From assembly GCA_023473405.1 (NCBI GenBank), contig JAMCZD010000397.1, forward strand, positions 1-7,107: a DNA stretch of 7,107 bases, written 5' to 3'. Positions 4,855 through 7,107 of the stretch are shown in pieces. This DNA comes from Candidatus Omnitrophota bacterium. Lineage in GTDB: Bacteria > Verrucomicrobiota > Verrucomicrobiia > Limisphaerales > UBA1319. The position numbers and the translations under genes were made by a program. Within the stretch, counting starts at the first letter, position 1; each line of letters begins with the position of its first letter. Under the pieces are notes generated by a model. It was not told where the DNA came from. It worked only from the letters and a program-made list of their open reading frames with translations, and did not search any database.

Positions 4855-4889
4855 ATTTTTCATTGGCCTACTCATGGCCGTGAAAAAAT
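4855..4889. repeat. Second inverted repeat in the same gap
   Basis: ATTTTTCA (4855-4862) pairs with TGAAAAA-AT (4881-4889, one extra A), and GGCC (4865-4868) pairs with GGCC (4876-4879) around a 7-nt loop. The A/T runs are in the wrong order for an intrinsic terminator on either strand (U-run before and A-run after). It adjoins the bulged stem-loop at 4798-4853. Confidence 0.45.
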
Positions 4890-4908
4890 GGTTCACTTTT
4901 GTCCTCGT

Positions 4909-6210
4909 TCACTCAATGGCCGCGCTCATCGCATCGACCATCTTCTTGGCTGATGCCTTTACAGCCGCTTCCACGTCAGAGCTATCGGCTCGACTGTCAT
5001 TGCTGAACAGCACCTTGCGATGGTTATCCCAGGCAGGGAGAAGATTGCGCTGGAAGTCCGTGTTCCCGCAGATGCGATAATGATCGACATCACACTGGAT
5101 CGCGTTCGGAGTGGTCATGTCGATGATGTTATTCTCGATGGTGGCATAATCCGCCAACGTTTTGTGGTCGCCGTAATATTGAGCAACCATGATTCCCGTG
5201 TTGGTAGCGTTTCCTTGCGGCTGCCCATCAAAGAAGCGGACCAGGTTGTCACGGATGGTCACAAATTGGGTGACATTGGTGGGCGTCTTGCCTGTGGCAT
5301 CGGTGAGGAAAAGGATACCCCCCCAATACCATTGCGAATCGAGCATGGTGCGTTGGATATCAATCCGGTTGCCGCTAACATGGATGGATTCAAACACCTG
5401 GTCCGGACTGCAACTATTGTCCAGATGGATACCGGCGCGGACGTTGCGAAATACGTTGTCGCGAATTATTACTCCATGGCAGGAGTAATTATCCTGGTAA
5501 TAGCCCGTGCCGAAATTCTCAACGTAGTTGTGATCAACTGCCGCACCTACGGCTTCGGCGGTCGTAATAGCCTGGCCATAGATGTTTTCCTCGTTGTCGG
5601 TACGGACCATGCTGCAAGCCACAATGCGGGCATTAAGGACCGGTTTACCGTGATTGTTGGTAACAAGTAGCATCGTGAACTGTCTCGGTTTCGATGTATC
5701 GCCGAGGACTGGGCCATTGAATCGCAAGCCGTCCACCAGGACATCACGCAGGTCCTTATCACCTTCTTCAATGATACTGACGAAAAATGCCTCAGCGCAA
5801 TTCGGGTCCCAATGACCAATGCCCTTGATTTCGACATTGCGAATAATCGAGCGATGTCCCTTAAGCTGGATGGCTCCGGTGATAACTTGAGGCTTGCTGA
5901 GGTTAGCGCCATTGCAATCGACGGTAAGGTCCTGCACAACGGTTCCCTCGCCTGTTGCCTCCAGAATATGAAACCATCCTTTAGCCTCCGAAGCCACATC
6001 GATCAACTGAATGACCGTGGCGCCGGCCCCCGATCCCAGAAGGCGCAGGCCTGGCGGCAATTGTATGCCAGCCAGACCATTAGGCCCCTGATAAATGCCC
6101 CATGTCCGATACAGGCCTGGCTCTAACCGGACAACTGAGTTTGGAGGAAGTTTGCTGATGAATTCATCGAAATCATCGAGCCCGGGAAAATCTGACTGAC
6201 TTACATTCAT
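4909..6210 (-). CDS. Right-handed parallel beta-helix protein, pectate-lyase-like fold (433 aa)
   Basis: Preferred start is ATG at 6210 (MNVSQSDFPGLDDFDEF), which overlaps the DUF1643 stop as ATGA. The open frame extends 27 codons further only because it shadows DUF1643. The N-terminus has SVVRLEPGLYRTWG followed by GIQLPPGLRLLGSG, the usual entry to a single-stranded beta-helix. Then come repeated rungs such as TVVQDLTVDCNGAN, SIIRNVEIKG, VIIRDNVFRN, IHVSGNRIDI, VTIRDNLVRF and ATIENNIID, with the Asn/Asp turns typical of right-handed beta-helices. The C-terminus is a short Ala-rich helix. Such folds occur in polysaccharide lyases and phage tailspikes, where they bind or cut surface glycans. 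No catalytic residues can be assigned by eye and no secretion signal is visible. Its place among non-structural genes, far from a visible tail module, is odd and suggests acquired cargo. Confidence 0.82.
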   Translation of the reverse strand: MNVSQSDFPGLDDFDEFISKLPPNSVVRLEPGLYRTWGIYQGPNGLAGIQLPPGLRLLGSGAGATVIQLIDVASEAKGWFHILEATGEGTVVQDLTVDCNGANLSKPQVITGAIQLKGHRSIIRNVEIKGIGHWDPNCAEAFFVSIIEEGDKDLRDVLVDGLRFNGPVLGDTSKPRQFTMLLVTNNHGKPVLNARIVACSMVRTDNEENIYGQAITTAEAVGAAVDHNYVENFGTGYYQDNYSCHGVIIRDNVFRNVRAGIHLDNSCSPDQVFESIHVSGNRIDIQRTMLDSQWYWGGILFLTDATGKTPTNVTQFVTIRDNLVRFFDGQPQGNATNTGIMVAQYYGDHKTLADYATIENNIIDMTTPNAIQCDVDHYRICGNTDFQRNLLPAWDNHRKVLFSNDSRADSSDVEAAVKASAKKMVDAMSAAIE

Positions 6211-6716
6211 GGTCTTAATGGTCGAGGTGTTGTTGTGGCACGCAGATAGAGCGGATGCCCTGGCGCGCCGGTTTTGGTATGCTTCAGGCAATGCAGATTT
6301 GAAAGCATTGCCAACACTTCTTTATCGCGGCCCAGGTGGGAGCCGTGATTCCCCCAGGCCGCAATGACGATACCCGCGCCGGCTGCCCCCCTCTTCAAGG
6401 CCGCGTCATTGCCCGGGCCCACTGGATCAGGGACCGCCTTCATGTCGGCTGGATCGGTCGCCCGCCAGGCGAAAATATTGGTCATGCAGAGTGCCCCATA
6501 GCCCCACTGCCTGGCAAACCGGATGCAGCGGCGGACGGTTGGATCATCGTTCACCTCATCGGCGGTCGATGGATTCAGACCGATGAACATGCAATACGGA
6601 TCGCTCCCCCACCGCCGCCAAAGCTCATAGCGCCACTGCCGACAGGGTGAGAACACCGCATGGCAAAGCGTTCCGAGCTGGAAGGGAGTCGCGATGGTGA
6701 TGGGGGGAGCGGTCAT
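6207..6716 (-). CDS. DUF1643 family protein (169 aa)
   Basis: Preferred start is ATG at 6716 (MTAPPITIATPF), one base after the stop of the upstream gene (TGA 6720-6718). An upstream start at 6803 would overlap that gene by about 85 nt. There is no clear Shine-Dalgarno, so coupling is likely. Conserved blocks: YELWRRWG (30-37), FIGLNPSTADE (44-54), DDPTVRRCIRFARQWGYG (57-74), NIFAWRATDPADM, AAWGNHG (119-125) and GAPGHPLYL (150-158). These are the hallmarks of DUF1643, a family frequent in phages and defence islands and without an agreed function. Its length (169 aa) is typical. The stop overlaps the beta-helix start (ATGA). Confidence 0.9.
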   Translation of the reverse strand: MTAPPITIATPFQLGTLCHAVFSPCRQWRYELWRRWGSDPYCMFIGLNPSTADEVNDDPTVRRCIRFARQWGYGALCMTNIFAWRATDPADMKAVPDPVGPGNDAALKRGAAGAGIVIAAWGNHGSHLGRDKEVLAMLSNLHCLKHTKTGAPGHPLYLRATTTPRPLRP

Positions 6717-6717
6717 G

Positions 6718-7107
6718 TCAGGCTTGCGATTGCGGTTGGTTGTCCTGAGTGCGCGATTTTGGACCGGGTAGCTGGACCCCGAACTTGGCGCTTTTCCATT
6801 CACGAATTCTCTCCTTCAGGTCTTGGATGGTCTTCAAGATTTCGGGCTTCAGGCGTCCGTCAGGACCTTTGCTATCCGATAAAAAGCTGAGACGTTGGAT
6901 TTCCTCCCTGGCATCGGTTATCAGGGAATCATACTCCCGAATATAGAGCGGCCTGTCCCCGTTGACCGACTTGTCATTTGATGCGCCCCCTCCCCCTTTC
7001 TTATCTAATCTATTCTTATCTTGTCTGATTAAATGCACTGAGAGACCCTTGTCATTAGATATCGCCCCATCATTTTTTGCTTTTTCCTTCGCATCCGGAT
7101 GCGAAGG
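6718..7107 (-). CDS. Unidentified charged phage protein (5' part outside window)
   Basis: The frame is open from the right edge to TGA at 6720-6718, giving 129 codons. A GTG at 7038 could start a 106-aa product, but it has no Shine-Dalgarno and the frame upstream is open, so a longer gene cut by the window is more likely. The first half is a low-complexity Lys/Asp/Gly/Asn linker (SNDKG, DKKGGGGASNDKS). The second half is a predicted helical domain: RPLYIREYDSLITDAREEIQ, then RLSFLSDSKGPDGRLKPEIL, then KTIQDLKERIREWKSAKFGV. This helical pair around a GPDGRLKP turn looks like a C-terminal interaction module behind a flexible tether. I do not recognise the family. The gene ends one base before DUF1643. 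Confidence 0.65.
   Translation of the reverse strand, partial: PSHPDAKEKAKNDGAISNDKGLSVHLIRQDKNRLDKKGGGGASNDKSVNGDRPLYIREYDSLITDAREEIQRLSFLSDSKGPDGRLKPEILKTIQDLKERIREWKSAKFGVQLPGPKSRTQDNQPQSQA
6970..7068. repeat. Imperfect direct repeat inside the linker of the edge gene (two copies)
   Basis: CTTGTCATTTGATGCGCCCC (6970-6989) recurs as CTTGTCATTAGATATCGCCCC-like sequence at 7048-7068 (one 1-nt insertion plus substitutions). The copies begin 78 nt apart, a whole number of codons. In the protein they give GASNDK and GAISNDK. This looks like a degenerate duplication in a flexible linker. Confidence 0.5.
7086..7107. repeat. Perfect 22-bp palindrome at the right edge
   Basis: The last 22 bases equal their own reverse complement (CCTTCGCATCC followed by GGATGCGAAGG, no loop). 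On the minus strand they are in frame with the edge gene (PSHPDAKE). On that strand the palindrome is followed by AAAAAGC rather than a U-run, so it is not a terminator for this operon. Confidence 0.85.

Noticed and set aside
4855..4889. Intrinsic terminator for the beta-helix gene
   Set aside because: The T-run precedes and the A-run follows the GC core on the minus strand as well as on the plus strand, the wrong order for termination in either direction.
5020..5670. Long plus-strand ORF (216 codons) antisense to the beta-helix gene
   Set aside because: It mirrors the codons of the minus-strand gene; the product is a featureless hydrophobic/charged mix with no family signature, and it has no operon context.
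6211..6291. 27-residue N-terminal extension of the beta-helix protein
   Set aside because: It lies within DUF1643 and resembles shifted-frame text; ATG 6210 makes the ATGA overlap seen elsewhere in the operon.
6717..6803. 29-residue N-terminal extension of DUF1643
   Set aside because: It would overlap the upstream gene by about 85 nt; the DUF1643 blocks all lie after ATG 6716, which follows that gene's stop by one base.
6980..6998. Two G5 runs on the minus strand as a G-quadruplex or slippage site
   Set aside because: Only two G-runs are present, too few for an intramolecular quadruplex, and the frame reads through cleanly as a Gly-rich linker.

Overview
The window is a piece of a tailed-phage genome or prophage. 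All well-supported genes lie on the minus strand, so transcription runs from high to low coordinates. The phage assignment rests on a Nu1-like small terminase, a phage winged-helix (HTH_39-type) protein, a phage-type C5 cytosine methyltransferase, a DUF5131 (Gp37/Gp68) protein, a phage-type HExxH metallopeptidase and DUF1643. There are no host housekeeping genes, RNA genes, integrase, CRISPR array or insertion sequence. The host cannot be named from this sequence. Base composition looks moderately GC-rich by eye.

Layout in transcription order: (1) the 3' part of an unidentified charged protein, open at the right edge (7107-6718); (2) DUF1643 (6716-6207); (3) a right-handed parallel beta-helix protein (6210-4909); (4) a 127-nt gap holding two tandem inverted repeats; (5) the putative metallopeptidase (4781-4086); (6) DUF5131 (4077-3205); (7) a 69-aa Cys/His-rich protein (3208-2999); (8) the winged-helix protein (2994-2722); (9) the C5 methyltransferase (2729-1869), read through almost its whole length in a second frame (2725-1853); (10) three small phage proteins (1856-1407, 1426-890, 855-451); (11) a roughly 205-nt non-coding leader; (12) the small terminase subunit (245 to the left edge). 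Most junctions overlap by 4 nt (ATGA), overlap slightly or are a few bases apart, so this looks like one polycistronic early/middle-gene unit running into the packaging module. The two real gaps, 4782-4908 and 246-450, are where regulatory structure is concentrated.

The best candidate for something undescribed is the methyltransferase locus. A 290-codon open frame, shifted by one base, covers the whole gene. Its start overlaps the preceding stop (ATGA), has the better-placed Shine-Dalgarno, and its stop overlaps the next start (ATGA). It carries blocks of a phage protein type I recognise from memory (MSWLFSRALV start, TWPxxGMMRNG, WPTP-like blocks, EWLMGxPxGWT end). Each block falls on a methyltransferase motif. 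Either two proteins are made from one DNA segment, or a recurrent phage 'protein family' is the shifted-frame echo of the enzyme's motifs.

Both window ends stop inside inverted repeats. The first 23 bases are the reverse complement of the small terminase's own start region (225-247), and the last 22 bases are a perfect palindrome. This suggests the window ends are contig breakpoints or chimeric joins, so the terminal residues of both edge genes should not be trusted.
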